Shown here piece after piece: positions 9,964 to 18,819 of a stretch of DNA of 64,000 nt. A program made the translations under genes and the position numbers. This stretch comes from JAIVGV01 sp032229975 (lineage in GTDB: Bacteria; Acidobacteriota; Blastocatellia; Pyrinomonadales; Pyrinomonadaceae). Location: the NCBI GenBank assembly GCA_032229975.1, contig JAVXVG010000052.1, positions 17,533-81,532 of the forward strand, read 5' to 3'. The notes beneath the pieces were generated by a model, which was given only the letters and a program-made list of their open reading frames with translations, did no database searches and had not been told where the DNA came from. The first letter of the stretch is position 1, and every line of letters starts with the position of its first letter.

Positions 9964-11223
9964 TCAGGGGGCCTTCTCCTCAGGCTCCAACGCTATGGAA
10001 AAGTCCCTCTGGTTTTCCGTGACGGAGACGGGCAGCGTCTTGTCCGCAAAGTTCTTGCGCTTGAAGGTCAGGTAAACGGTCTTGCCCAGCGGCTCGGTCA
10101 TCGTGTAGGGCGTCGTCCCGACGAGATGCCCGTCGCGCCAGACCTCGGCCGCGCCGTCAACCGTGCTGATGACCATCGACTTCAACTCGCCGCGCGAGGT
10201 GCCATTTCCGACCTGTTGAGCCACCTGCGTCGGTGCTGGCTGGACGACCGGGCGGGGCGTGTCGTCGCCCGCCGTGGCGTAAACAATCGCGGTGACGGCG
10301 AGCACGAGCGCGCCGAGCGATGCGGCCAGCCAGATGGCGAGAGGCGGCACGCTCCATCGCTCGCGCTGTTCCTCGCGCTCCTCGGCTGGCGGCGTGAAGA
10401 GCGAGGCGCGCAGGTCGTGCACGTCCGCGAGGAGTTGGTCGGCGTTCTGGTAGCGGTGCGACGCGTTCTTCTTCAAACAACGCGTGATGATCGACTCAAC
10501 GCCTGCGGGCAGAGACGGATCGAGCGCCGACGCATGGACGTAGTCGCAGCTCCTGATCTGCTCGATGAGCGCGCCCGCAGTCTCCGCGCGGAAAGGGAAT
10601 TCGCCCGTGACCATCTCGTAGAGGAGGATGCCGAGCGCCCAGATGTCGCAACGCGCATCCGCCGGGCGGCCCTTGAGCTGTTCGGGCGACAGATAGTTGA
10701 GCGTGCCGATCACGTCGCCAGCAAGCGTCAGGTTCGGTGATGCCTCGCCCTTGGCGATGCCGAAGTCCAGCAGCTTCGCAGCGCCGCCCGCGCCCACCTT
10801 AATGTTGTTCGACTTGATGTCGCGGTGGATGATCGCGTTTTGGTGGACGTAGCCGACCGCCTCAACCACCTGCTCAAAGATCGCGAGCGCCTCGCGCGGC
10901 GCGAGTCGTCCGCGCGCCCCGACATACTCGTCGAGCGTCTGCCCCGCAACGTACTCCATCACGATGCAGGGGCAGCCGGAGACTTCGGCGAAGTCGTAGA
11001 GCGCGGCGATGCTCCGGTGGTGCAGCTTCGACTGGATGCGCGCCTCGTTGATGAAGCGTTCACTTAGTCCGCGGTCGGCGCGCGCCGTCAGTACCTTGAC
11101 CGCTACGACCCGGCCGATTTTAGAGTGGACGCCGCGATAGACCTCGCCCATCCCGCCCGCGCCGAGGAAATCGACCAGACGGTACTCACCGACCAACCTG
11201 TTGAGGAGGCTTCCGCTGTGCAT
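9964..11223 (-). CDS. Membrane Ser/Thr protein kinase with C-terminal PEGA domain
   Basis: A 419-residue kinase. The glycine loop GAGGMGEVYRG, the VAVKVL lysine, HRDIKSNNIKV (about 130) and DFGIAKGEA (about 152) are intact. LSPEQLKGRPADARCDIWALG marks the activation segment. The catalytic loop has Ser-Asn-Asn where most relatives have Pro-Ala-Asn or Pro-Ser-Asn. One membrane span (LAIWLAASLGALVLAVTAIV, about 296-315) leads to an extracytoplasmic PEGA-type beta domain (about 345-415) with VWRDGHLVGTTPYTMTEP. PEGA domains are thought to bind surface or polysaccharide ligands. It lies 57 bp upstream of the PP2C gene and is probably in one transcript with it. Confidence 0.92.
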   Translation of the reverse strand: MHSGSLLNRLVGEYRLVDFLGAGGMGEVYRGVHSKIGRVVAVKVLTARADRGLSERFINEARIQSKLHHRSIAALYDFAEVSGCPCIVMEYVAGQTLDEYVGARGRLAPREALAIFEQVVEAVGYVHQNAIIHRDIKSNNIKVGAGGAAKLLDFGIAKGEASPNLTLAGDVIGTLNYLSPEQLKGRPADARCDIWALGILLYEMVTGEFPFRAETAGALIEQIRSCDYVHASALDPSLPAGVESIITRCLKKNASHRYQNADQLLADVHDLRASLFTPPAEEREEQRERWSVPPLAIWLAASLGALVLAVTAIVYATAGDDTPRPVVQPAPTQVAQQVGNGTSRGELKSMVISTVDGAAEVWRDGHLVGTTPYTMTEPLGKTVYLTFKRKNFADKTLPVSVTENQRDFSIALEPEEKAP

Positions 11224-11357
11224 CTCAGGCTCGATTGCATCGTCGAACGGCGACGACGTGTTGTCATGATAGGTCGGTTAGGCGGACGCGAGATGGGGCA
11301 TTCGCGGCGACGGATCGCTCGTAGCGAGTGATCTGCCGCCGCGAACACGCCCGCGCT

Positions 11358-13154
11358 TCACTTCATGACTGAGGTGACGCCCATCAGTTCCTTGGCGTAG
11401 CGGATCGGCACGGCGCCTGAGATGGCGAAGTCGTGCTCGCGGCCAAGCCCATAGGTGAATAACGCGATGACGTGCCCCTTGTCGTCGAAGACGGGTCCGC
11501 CGCTGTTGCCGTGGCCCGTAGTGTTAATGGTCAACTGATAGATGTCGCCCATAGTGGAGATGACCATGTCCTTGCCGGCTTGCGCGTCCTGCCCGCGCAG
11601 GATCGTTGAGATAAAGCCGACGCTCAGAGTCGCGTTGGGGACGATGCCCATCTGCTGATCCTGATAGCCGCCCTGATAGCCCTTAGTGCCGACGATGATG
11701 ATCTGCTTCGGCGCGGCGCCGGGGAAGCCAAGCACGGTCGCCGCGTCGCCCGGCTTGATCGTGTCGTAGTTATCGTTCAACTCGACCTTCTTGAGCGGTT
11801 CAGGAATGTCAATCTTCAACATCGCCACGTCGTGCCGATCCGAGACGCGCGCCACCTTGGCCGGAATGCGCAACTCCGTCTTCGGGAAGGTCACGTTGAG
11901 CGCATCGTCGCGACCGTCAACCGTGGCACGCCCGAGGTCAGACCCGCCGAACTGTTTCGTGTCCGCCGGTATCCAGTCCACCGACCGCTGATCGATGATC
12001 TGCGGCTGCCCGTCCTTGCCGACCAGCGGCGTCCCATCGTCCTTCACGAGCAGACCGGGGAAGGCGAAACTTGGGAACTCGTAGTTGGTCTTCCACGGGG
12101 TCGCGACGTGCAGGTTCGTGATGATGAAACCGTCGCTCGTGACGACGAACCCGGAGCCCGTGAGGCTGGAACCGACGGGCAGGACGGGACCGTTGCTGTC
12201 GCTCGTCAGCGAAGGCTCGACGGTGTTGCCCCTGTTTGACTGGACGACCTTGTACATCGCCACGTAGCCGCGACCGTCCGGGACGAGCTGCTTCTCCTTG
12301 CCGTCCTTGTCCTTGTACTTATTCGGCATGTACTGGAAGAAGAGCGGGCTGCCGGTGCGCGTGTTGATCAGGTTCCACGTGCCCTGAATATACACGGTCG
12401 AGTCGGTGTAGGCACCGGCGACCTCGGCGGGCGTCATCGCGCCGGTGCGCCCTTCGACAGCGCCGGTGCGCAAGCCGAGACCGTTTATCTGCTGCTGGGC
12501 ATCCTTCGTGGCGGCGGCGTTGGCGGCTGCCAACTCGGCCGCTTTCCTGTGCGACCACCAGACCGAGCCCGCGATGCCAACGGCGACGAGCAGCAGCAGC
12601 ACGGCCGCTCCGACGATCATGTTCCTGCGAGACTCGCTCTTCGACTGCGACACCATCCGCATCACGGTCGTCTTGCCGACAGCCGTGCGCCCGCCGGTGG
12701 AACTGCCTGCCGCCGCGCTCGACAGCGAGTCGGCGACGCGCGTCGCCGGCGGCGAGTTCTTCAGCGCGGTCTGGGCTTCCCCGTCGGTGCCGATGCGCGT
12801 CGGGCGCACCATGCTTTCGGGGCGCGGTTCGAGATCGAACTGGAACTCGGGGCCGCCCGGCCCGAACTGGACTACGTCGCCGGGCGCGATGTTGGCCGCC
12901 CCGATGATGCGCTCCTTGTTGAGGTAGGTGCCGTTGCGGCTGCCGAGGTCTTTGATCATGAACTGCGGCGAGTCCGGTCCGGCACGCATGATCTTGGCGT
13001 GCTGGCGGCCAACAAGGTCGTCCTTGTCGGGATCGTACTTGACAGTCGCGGACGGATCGCGCCCGATGACCAGCTCTTCGAAATGGTTTAGGGGGAACTC
13101 TTCTACCTGATTCGCCTTCGAGCCGCTCAGGTGTTTAAGCACGATACGTTTCAT
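11358..13154 (-). CDS. FHA domain, membrane span and trypsin-like serine protease
   Basis: A 598-residue modular protein. The N-terminal FHA domain (about residues 20-110) has the phosphothreonine-binding signatures VIGRDPSATV, GRQHAKI and GSRNGTYLNKE. A linker is followed by one membrane span (IVGAAVLLLLVAVGIAGSVW, about 182-201). The extracytoplasmic part is a trypsin-like protease with all three residues visible: His in IITNLHVATPW (about 349), Asp in RHDVAMLKI (about 441) and Ser in GHGNSGGPVFDD (about 551). The start at 13154 is supported by AGGAGG 8-9 nt upstream. The topology puts FHA in the cytoplasm, where neighbouring kinases act, and the protease outside. This suggests phospho-dependent recruitment controlling an envelope protease (inference). 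Confidence 0.88.
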   Translation of the reverse strand: MKRIVLKHLSGSKANQVEEFPLNHFEELVIGRDPSATVKYDPDKDDLVGRQHAKIMRAGPDSPQFMIKDLGSRNGTYLNKERIIGAANIAPGDVVQFGPGGPEFQFDLEPRPESMVRPTRIGTDGEAQTALKNSPPATRVADSLSSAAAGSSTGGRTAVGKTTVMRMVSQSKSESRRNMIVGAAVLLLLVAVGIAGSVWWSHRKAAELAAANAAATKDAQQQINGLGLRTGAVEGRTGAMTPAEVAGAYTDSTVYIQGTWNLINTRTGSPLFFQYMPNKYKDKDGKEKQLVPDGRGYVAMYKVVQSNRGNTVEPSLTSDSNGPVLPVGSSLTGSGFVVTSDGFIITNLHVATPWKTNYEFPSFAFPGLLVKDDGTPLVGKDGQPQIIDQRSVDWIPADTKQFGGSDLGRATVDGRDDALNVTFPKTELRIPAKVARVSDRHDVAMLKIDIPEPLKKVELNDNYDTIKPGDAATVLGFPGAAPKQIIIVGTKGYQGGYQDQQMGIVPNATLSVGFISTILRGQDAQAGKDMVISTMGDIYQLTINTTGHGNSGGPVFDDKGHVIALFTYGLGREHDFAISGAVPIRYAKELMGVTSVMK

Positions 13155-13337
13155 CACGAACCTCCTCCAGAAATTCACACGTGCCGGGGGCACCGTTAAG
13201 GAAAATCATTATTCAACAGACTAACGCGCGAGACGGCGGGCAAAACAGACACGCGGCGGAAAAAAGTTTTACGGGCTCGGCGGGCTGGGGTATTATGTCG
13301 CTCTTCGATGGCGCCCCGACCGCCGGTCACGGCAGAG

Positions 13338-13922
13338 ATGAACAACCCCGAAGACATCACGCGCATACTCCAGGACTGGGGTGAGGGCCGGTCCGGTGCG
13401 CAGGAGCGACTGTTCCTCGCCGTTTACGACGAGCTGCGGCGCGTGGCGCGCAAGTGCTTGCGCAGGGAGAGCCCCGATCAGAACTTGCAGCCGACCGAGC
13501 TGGTGCACGAAGCCTACATGCGCCTCGTCGATCAGACTCGCGTCACCTGGCAGAACCGCGCGCACTTCTTCGGCATCGCCGCGCAGCAGATGCGCCGCAT
13601 CCTCGTCGATCGCGCGCGCGCGCGCAAAGCCGACAAGCGCGGCGGCGACATTTCGCTGCTCGCCTTCGACGAGTCGCACGCCGCGCCGCAGGGGCAGGCG
13701 CAGGTCGATCTGCTCGCGCTCGACGAGGCGCTCGAACGGCTCGCGAAGGTGGACGAACGCAAAGCGCGCGTCGTCGAGATGCGCTTCTTCGCGGGACTGA
13801 AGGAAGAGGAGATCGCCGAGTGCCTGAACGTCTCGACCAAGACGGTCGAGCGCGACTGGCAGATGGCAAAGCTGTGGCTCTACCGCGAACTCGTGCCGTC
13901 GGGCGTGGGCGAGTCCCGCTAA
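13338..13922 (+). CDS. Sigma-70 family RNA polymerase sigma factor (TIGR02999-like, ECF type)
   Basis: Directs RNA polymerase to alternative promoters. Region 2 is at about residues 20-95 (LFLAVYDELRRVARKCLRRE, QPTELVHEAYMRLVD, NRAHFFGIAAQQMRRILVDRAR). Region 4 is at about 130-185 with RVVEMRFFAGLKEEEIAECL and the helix-turn-helix STKTVERDWQMAK. The PTELVHEAYLRL and R-HFF-IAA-QMRRILVDHAR signatures are typical of the group often found beside Ser/Thr kinases in Acidobacteria and Planctomycetes. ATG at 13338 is chosen as start since relatives begin close to the ITRILQDW helix; an in-frame ATG lies at 13308. No anti-sigma gene is adjacent; the following TPR kinase may regulate it. Confidence 0.9.
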   Translation: MNNPEDITRILQDWGEGRSGAQERLFLAVYDELRRVARKCLRRESPDQNLQPTELVHEAYMRLVDQTRVTWQNRAHFFGIAAQQMRRILVDRARARKADKRGGDISLLAFDESHAAPQGQAQVDLLALDEALERLAKVDERKARVVEMRFFAGLKEEEIAECLNVSTKTVERDWQMAKLWLYRELVPSGVGESR

Positions 13923-14038
13923 GCCCGTAACTTCGACAACCGCGCACCGCGAGCCGGCCCTTCCGATCTCCCGGTCTACCTTTCGATCTCCCGATCGCCC
14001 TTTAACGGCTACCGGAAACCTTTAACCAGAGGCATCTC

Positions 14039-16513
14039 ATGTCATCAGAGCATTGGCGCAAAGCCGAAGAGTTAGTGCACGGCGCGCTCGGCGTCGCGCC
14101 CGGCGAGCGCGCCGTGTGGCTGGCGCGCGCCTGCGAAGGCGACGACTCGATGCGCGACTACGTCGAGCGACTGCTGGCGTGCGAGTCGCCTTCGCGCGAT
14201 TTCTTGGAGACGCCCGCGCTGTCGCTTGGCGACGAAGGGTTGGCGCGCGATACCGAGCCGCCGGACGCGCTCGCCGGAGGGCAGCGCGTCGGCCCGTACC
14301 TGATCGTGCGCGAGCTGGGGCGAGGCGGGATGGGCGCCGTATATCTTGCCCGCCGCGACGACGAGTTCCGCCAGTACGTCGCCGTCAAGATCGTGCGGCG
14401 CGGGATGGACTCGGAGGACATCCTGCGCCGCTTCCGCAACGAGCGGCAGATTCTCGCCTCGCTCGAACACCCCAATATCGCGCGCCTCTTAGACGGCGGC
14501 ACGACGCAAGACGGCCTCCCGTATCTCGTCATGGAGTACGTCGAGGGCACACCGGTCACGCAGTACTGCGACCGCCACCGGCTCTCGACGGGCGAGCGGC
14601 TCGATCTCTTCCGCACCATCTGCGCCGCCGTGCAGCACGCGCACCAGAACCTCATCGTGCACCGTGACCTGAAGCCCTCGAACATCCTCATCACGGCGGA
14701 GGGCACCCCGAAGCTGCTGGACTTCGGCATCGCCAAGATTCTCAACTCGACCCTCTCCTCGCTCCCGATGGAGCGGACGCGAACGGAGCTGCGCGTCCTG
14801 ACGCCCGCCTACGCCAGCCCCGAGCAGGTGCGCGGCGAGAAGATGACGACGGTCAGTGACGTTTACTCGCTCGGTGTGCTGCTCTACGAGTTGCTCGCGG
14901 GCCACCGGCCCTATCGCGCCGACGGTGCGCCGCCGCACGAGATGGCCCGCGTCATCTGCCAGCAGGAGCCCGCGCGGCCGAGCGTCGCCGCCGCCCGCCC
15001 CGAAGTCTTGACCCACGACGGCGGCGAGCCCGACACGACGATTGCGCCCGAGTCGGTCGCACGCGACCGCCACACGCAGCCCGACCGCCTGCGCCGTCAA
15101 CTCGAGGGCGACCTCGACAACATCGTCCTGATGGCGCTCAGGAAGGAGCCGCAGCGCCGCTACGGCTCAGCCGAGCAGCTCTCAGCCGACATCCAACGCC
15201 ACCTCGACGGGCTGCCCGTCAGCGCGCGCAAAGACACCTTCTCCTACCGCAGCGCGAAGTTCATCAAGCGACACAGGAGAAGCGTCATCGCGGCCTTGTT
15301 GATCCTGCTCGCGCTCACTGCGGGGCTCGCGGCTACGGCTTGGGAGGCGAGGGTCGCGAGGGCCCAACGCGCGAGGGCCGACCGCCGGTTCAACGATGTG
15401 CGCAAGCTCGCCCACTCGAACCTCTTCGAGCTGCACGACGCCATCGCCAACCTGCCCGGCTCGACCCCTGCGCGCGAACTGCTGGTCAAGAGGGCGCTCG
15501 AATACTTCGACAGTTTGGCGCAGGAGTCTGGCGACGATCCTTCTCTCCAGCGCGAAATCGTGTCGGCATACCTCAAGGTCGGGAACGTCCTCGGCAACCC
15601 GAATAGCGCGAACCTCGGCGACTCGTCGGGCGCGTTGCAAAGTTACGGCAAGGCGCTCTCGGTCGATCAGCGAATCCTGGCGGCCAACCCCGCGGACGGT
15701 GAGGCGCACCGTCTCTCGGCCGTCATCTACGAGAAGATGAGCGACGTGCAGGCCGTCACGGGCGACATGCGCGGCGCGGTCGATAGCTCAAGCAGATCGC
15801 TTTCGATCTTCCGCGAGATCGCCACATCACACCCGACGGAGTCGCCCGCCCAAATCTCCCTCGCCATCAGCCACATCAAGTGGGGCGACGTGCTGGGCAA
15901 CCCGGACTTCCCGAACGGCGGGGAGCGGCAGGCGGCGACAGAAAGTTATCGCGCCTCTCTGGGGATTCTGGAGCGCCTTAGCCAGACCGGCACGGATGAG
16001 CCGAAGATCCGCCACCTTCGCGGAGTCGTCTATGAAAGGCTCGGCACCATGCTGGTAACACAAGGTCAAATTGCCGAGGCGTCGGACGCCTACCAGAAGT
16101 CGTTGGCGATCCGCGAGGGTTTGGCGTCAGAAAACCCGACCGACGTTGACGCGGTTCGCGACGTGGCGATTGCCCACGAAAAGATCGGGAATGTGTTGGA
16201 GGCAAAGGGCGACCTGATGGGGGCGTTAGAGAGTCGCCGCAAATCCCTAAGCATCTTCCAAAGACTCGTCGAAGCCGATCAGCAGAACGTGCAGGCCCGC
16301 CAGTCACTCGTCCTTAGCTACCTCCACCTCGGCGACCTGTTGATTAACGCGAAGGTGGGTAGCCGAGTTGAGGCGCAGCAGAACTACCGGATGGCCCAGG
16401 AAGTTCTTCAGCACATCGGCGGCGCGGACGCAGCCGCGAGCGTGAAGTCTCAAGAGCTTCTGGAGAGTGTTCGTCAACGACTGGGCACTGAGGAGAGAGG
16501 CGCAGGGAAGTGA
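14039..16513 (+). CDS. Ser/Thr protein kinase with C-terminal TPR domain
   Basis: An 824-residue kinase. It begins with a short helical region (HWRKAEELVHGAL, ERAVWLARACEGD, VERLLA) typical of kinases paired with TIGR02999 sigma factors. The kinase domain (about 85-375) has GRGGMGAVYLARRD, VAVKIVRRG, HRDLKPSNILI (about 207), DFGIAKILN and SPEQVRGEKMTTVSDVYSLG. An insert rich in acidic and Thr residues lies before the C-lobe end. One membrane span (IAALLILLALTAGLAATAWE, about 417-436) is followed by about 380 residues of TPR-like repeats. Examples are SSGALQSYGKALSVDQRILA and ASDAYQKSLAIREGLASENP. It lies 116 bp downstream of the sigma gene on the same strand. Confidence 0.92.
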   Translation: MSSEHWRKAEELVHGALGVAPGERAVWLARACEGDDSMRDYVERLLACESPSRDFLETPALSLGDEGLARDTEPPDALAGGQRVGPYLIVRELGRGGMGAVYLARRDDEFRQYVAVKIVRRGMDSEDILRRFRNERQILASLEHPNIARLLDGGTTQDGLPYLVMEYVEGTPVTQYCDRHRLSTGERLDLFRTICAAVQHAHQNLIVHRDLKPSNILITAEGTPKLLDFGIAKILNSTLSSLPMERTRTELRVLTPAYASPEQVRGEKMTTVSDVYSLGVLLYELLAGHRPYRADGAPPHEMARVICQQEPARPSVAAARPEVLTHDGGEPDTTIAPESVARDRHTQPDRLRRQLEGDLDNIVLMALRKEPQRRYGSAEQLSADIQRHLDGLPVSARKDTFSYRSAKFIKRHRRSVIAALLILLALTAGLAATAWEARVARAQRARADRRFNDVRKLAHSNLFELHDAIANLPGSTPARELLVKRALEYFDSLAQESGDDPSLQREIVSAYLKVGNVLGNPNSANLGDSSGALQSYGKALSVDQRILAANPADGEAHRLSAVIYEKMSDVQAVTGDMRGAVDSSSRSLSIFREIATSHPTESPAQISLAISHIKWGDVLGNPDFPNGGERQAATESYRASLGILERLSQTGTDEPKIRHLRGVVYERLGTMLVTQGQIAEASDAYQKSLAIREGLASENPTDVDAVRDVAIAHEKIGNVLEAKGDLMGALESRRKSLSIFQRLVEADQQNVQARQSLVLSYLHLGDLLINAKVGSRVEAQQNYRMAQEVLQHIGGADAAASVKSQELLESVRQRLGTEERGAGK

Positions 16514-16696
16514 CGTTAAGGCGGTTATCCTCCTAACTCCTAACGCGCGAATTACACACGCCGCCCGACAATACAGTTCAAGTCAAACGAAAACGACGAA
16601 CGATGAATGAAAGCTAGCCGCGCTCCTGCGGGTTGAAGGAGCTGTTACCCCGCGAGCCCTCATCGCGTGACATCTCGCCCTCCACGCCCTCCGCTT

Positions 16697-17290
16697 TTAC
16701 ATCAGCCCTCGCCAGTGCGCGATTATCCATGTCACCTGCCACACCCAAAACTGCGCGACACATAAACTGACCAGCGCGATGAGCGGCTTACGGGGAATCG
16801 TCGCCGTCGAGCGAGGGGCCGCCCGCCAGATCAACAGCGCGATAGCCAACGCGAGATAGGTCAGTAGATGATTCCACGGACAGAATGGACAGAACGCCTT
16901 GAGATGAATTAGCAGCCAGAAGAATCGAAGCGTGAAAAGGGTCGCCACTGCGAGCCAAACCGCCAGCGTCCGTATGACGTGGTGGCGATACGCTACGCCT
17001 AAGCCGCGGCCGCCCACCCACCAGATCAAGCAGCCGAAGTAGAACCCGAAGCCTAAGACAGCGTTGGGTACATAGAAGGCACGGGCTTGCGGGGTGAGCA
17101 ACACTTGGTCGCAATCAACGCTTGCAGTCCATGAGCAGATGCCCGTGCCCGGGCTCACGAGGTTGGCGTGCAAAGCAATATAACGCCAACTCAAATACGC
17201 GGTGTCGAGAACAGCGATGGTGAGAACGATGGTCAGCAAACGCTCAAACCTACGTAAAGTCGCAGTCGTTAGTGTGGCTCTGACGTTCAT
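16697..17290 (-). CDS. Vitamin K epoxide reductase (VKOR) family membrane protein
   Basis: An integral membrane oxidoreductase that in bacteria re-oxidises a DsbA-like thiol oxidase using quinone. The 197-residue protein has four or five hydrophobic spans. The VKOR cysteines are visible: a loop pair in GICSWTASVDCDQVLL and the quinone-side CXXC in KAFCPFCPWNHLL. The conserved serine/asparagine region FYVPNAVLGFGFYFG follows the loop pair. No thioredoxin domain is fused. ATG at 17290 is preferred because the first membrane helix follows directly; an in-frame ATG at 17368 would add 26 hydrophilic residues. No dsbA-like gene is next to it. Confidence 0.85.
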   Translation of the reverse strand: MNVRATLTTATLRRFERLLTIVLTIAVLDTAYLSWRYIALHANLVSPGTGICSWTASVDCDQVLLTPQARAFYVPNAVLGFGFYFGCLIWWVGGRGLGVAYRHHVIRTLAVWLAVATLFTLRFFWLLIHLKAFCPFCPWNHLLTYLALAIALLIWRAAPRSTATIPRKPLIALVSLCVAQFWVWQVTWIIAHWRGLM

Positions 17291-17491
17291 GGGCGAGCAC
17301 TTGCGATTAGCTGCCAGGCAGAGTGGTTCAGGAATTAATCTGTCACCTCGGTCGTCGCCGATATTCATTGTCCGCCCGAGACGGCTTTTCTCGCGTTAGC
17401 AAATAGAGGCGACTTCTGTAAGGAACATCGCGCCGCTTCGTCGGCGATCCCGAAACACATCGGGGGTGTTATGTCCCCTTCGGTAAATCAA

Positions 17492-17606
17492 AGGGTGATT
17501 ATATACATGATGCAAAGTAGATGATTTATTGCAATCCATCATCCAGAATAGTTGAAGAATTGATGAGTGCGCGACTAGCAACCTACGTCAAGTATATAAT
17601 CACCCT
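17492..17606. mobile_element. MITE-like inverted repeat, 15-bp perfect arms
   Basis: AGGGTGATTATATAC at 17492-17506 recurs exactly inverted at 17592-17606. A few more pairs extend the arms inward with mismatches. The 85-bp interior is AT-richer than the surroundings and non-coding. The element forms most of the 380-bp gap between the divergent VKOR and YbjN-like genes (17291-17670); I see no other feature there. Its ends resemble those of 26387-26432 and, more weakly, 4197-4307. Confidence 0.5.
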
Positions 17607-17670
17607 ATCTTGCGTGCGCCTAATAGGGCATCACTTCCGACTCCACTTTCTAACACAGAGGAGAATTCAC

Positions 17671-18156
17671 ATGTACAGAGGCAAATCCGCGATGTTAATG
17701 CTCGCGATATTTCTGCTGTCGTTGGCCGCCGCCCCGCCTTCATTGGCTCTAACGCGATCAAATCAAGCGCGGGGCAGCGCCAATGAGGAGCGTCTGCTTT
17801 CCGCACTTGATAAGTCGGGCTACAGCTACAGCAAAATTGACAAAGGAATCTGGGTCATTGAACTCGACGGCAAGCATCTCGCGAAAGTGAAAGTCATTAT
17901 CGCGGCAACGGAAGATGTCGTGGTCGTGTCGGCTGAGGTAATAGACCGCAAGGAGTTGAAAGGCAAAGAGGCGGAGTTGGTGAAGATGCTTGAGTTGAAC
18001 GATCAGTACGATACGGCCAAGTTGGCCCTCTCGAAGCGCGGTCTTTATGCAAGGACGGATATACACGCAGGACTAGTAGATGGAAAAGAACTCGCTTACT
18101 TGATCAACCAAGTGGCGGCCTTGGCTGATGATGCTTATGCACAAGTGAAGCCATAA
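17671..18156 (+). CDS. Exported YbjN-like protein
   Basis: A 161-residue protein with a signal peptide (MLMLAIFLLSLAAAPPSLAL). The mature part has the alpha/beta layout of the YbjN / type III chaperone-like superfamily. It starts with LLSALDKSGYSYSKIDKGIW and continues KVKVIIAATEDVVVVSAEV, then helices with LELNDQYDTAKLAL and a final LAYLINQVAALADDAYAQV. Such proteins are small binding modules without catalytic residues, and the partner is unknown. The start at 17671 has AGAGGAG about 8 nt upstream; the frame is open further upstream but without a signal. Its lower GC than the kinase island is noticeable. Confidence 0.7.
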   Translation: MYRGKSAMLMLAIFLLSLAAAPPSLALTRSNQARGSANEERLLSALDKSGYSYSKIDKGIWVIELDGKHLAKVKVIIAATEDVVVVSAEVIDRKELKGKEAELVKMLELNDQYDTAKLALSKRGLYARTDIHAGLVDGKELAYLINQVAALADDAYAQVKP

Positions 18157-18312
18157 CCCTAAGGATGATCCTTAATCCATTCAATCATTAAACTTCTCAA
18201 CATCCTTATCATCTTCTGTTGGGCAGAAGTGGCGTAAGGAAAAGCTACGCCTCATGCTAAATCATCTAACGGAGTGTAACGCGAAGCTTGAAGTGTGAGG
18301 TCATAACACTCT

Positions 18313-18819
18313 TCAATAAACTTCATACGAGTAGACTAGGATGAGGTATTGTGCCACACGCTTGCCGTCCTTCTCCGCAGGGATGAAGCGAATGTTTCGC
18401 GCCGCCTCGACCGCCTTCTCTGTAAAGGCGTCCGGCACCTTCTTGGCCCCCTGCGAATGAATTTCTATGTTGCTCACATAGCCCCTCGGACATAGGACGA
18501 CGCGCAGCTTGATCTCCCACGCCCCGACCTCCGACCCTGACGCAGAATAGCCCAGCTCGGGTTTGAATAGGACTTCCGCTTTCTTCGTCACCTGCGACTG
18601 CGTAAAAACCTCCTTCACTTCCTCGCTCGCTGTCGCGCTGCCCGACCCTGTACCGACGCCGCCGCGCCGGGCGGGCTGCGGTGCTTCGCAAAAACTTGTC
18701 ACGGGCGTCGGGGCGGGCTGCGACTTCTGAGGCGTTTGTGCCGAGCCTGTGAGTGTCCACGCCACACAAAAGCCGGCGAGACTGAGACAGTGCCTGAACT
18801 TCAAGAAACCGGGAACCAT
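18313..18819 (-). CDS. Exported protein with TonB C-terminal domain
   Basis: A 168-residue protein with a signal-like N-terminus (CLSLAGFCVAWTLTGSAQT) and a Pro/Gly/Ser-rich linker. The C-terminal domain (about 80-168) is of TonB_C type, with WEIKLRVVLCPRGYVSNIEI and KAVEAARNIRFIPAEKDGKR followed by a final strand YLILVYSYEV. TonB_C domains contact TonB boxes of outer-membrane receptors, but this protein has a signal peptide rather than a typical energised anchor and no ExbB/ExbD genes beside it. It may be a periplasmic TonB-like or biogenesis protein. ATG at 18819 is chosen because AAAGGAG lies 9 nt upstream, whereas the ATG at 18828 abuts it. Confidence 0.75.
   Translation of the reverse strand: MVPGFLKFRHCLSLAGFCVAWTLTGSAQTPQKSQPAPTPVTSFCEAPQPARRGGVGTGSGSATASEEVKEVFTQSQVTKKAEVLFKPELGYSASGSEVGAWEIKLRVVLCPRGYVSNIEIHSQGAKKVPDAFTEKAVEAARNIRFIPAEKDGKRVAQYLILVYSYEVY

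Noticed and set aside
9280..10740. A 486-residue plus-strand frame across PP2C and the PEGA kinase
   Set aside because: Antisense shadow; both minus-strand genes have complete catalytic motifs.
18160..18174. TAAGGAT-G-ATCCTTA palindrome after the YbjN-like gene
   Set aside because: Arms are short with a 1-nt centre, cannot form a terminator hairpin, and no T-run follows; too little to call an operator.
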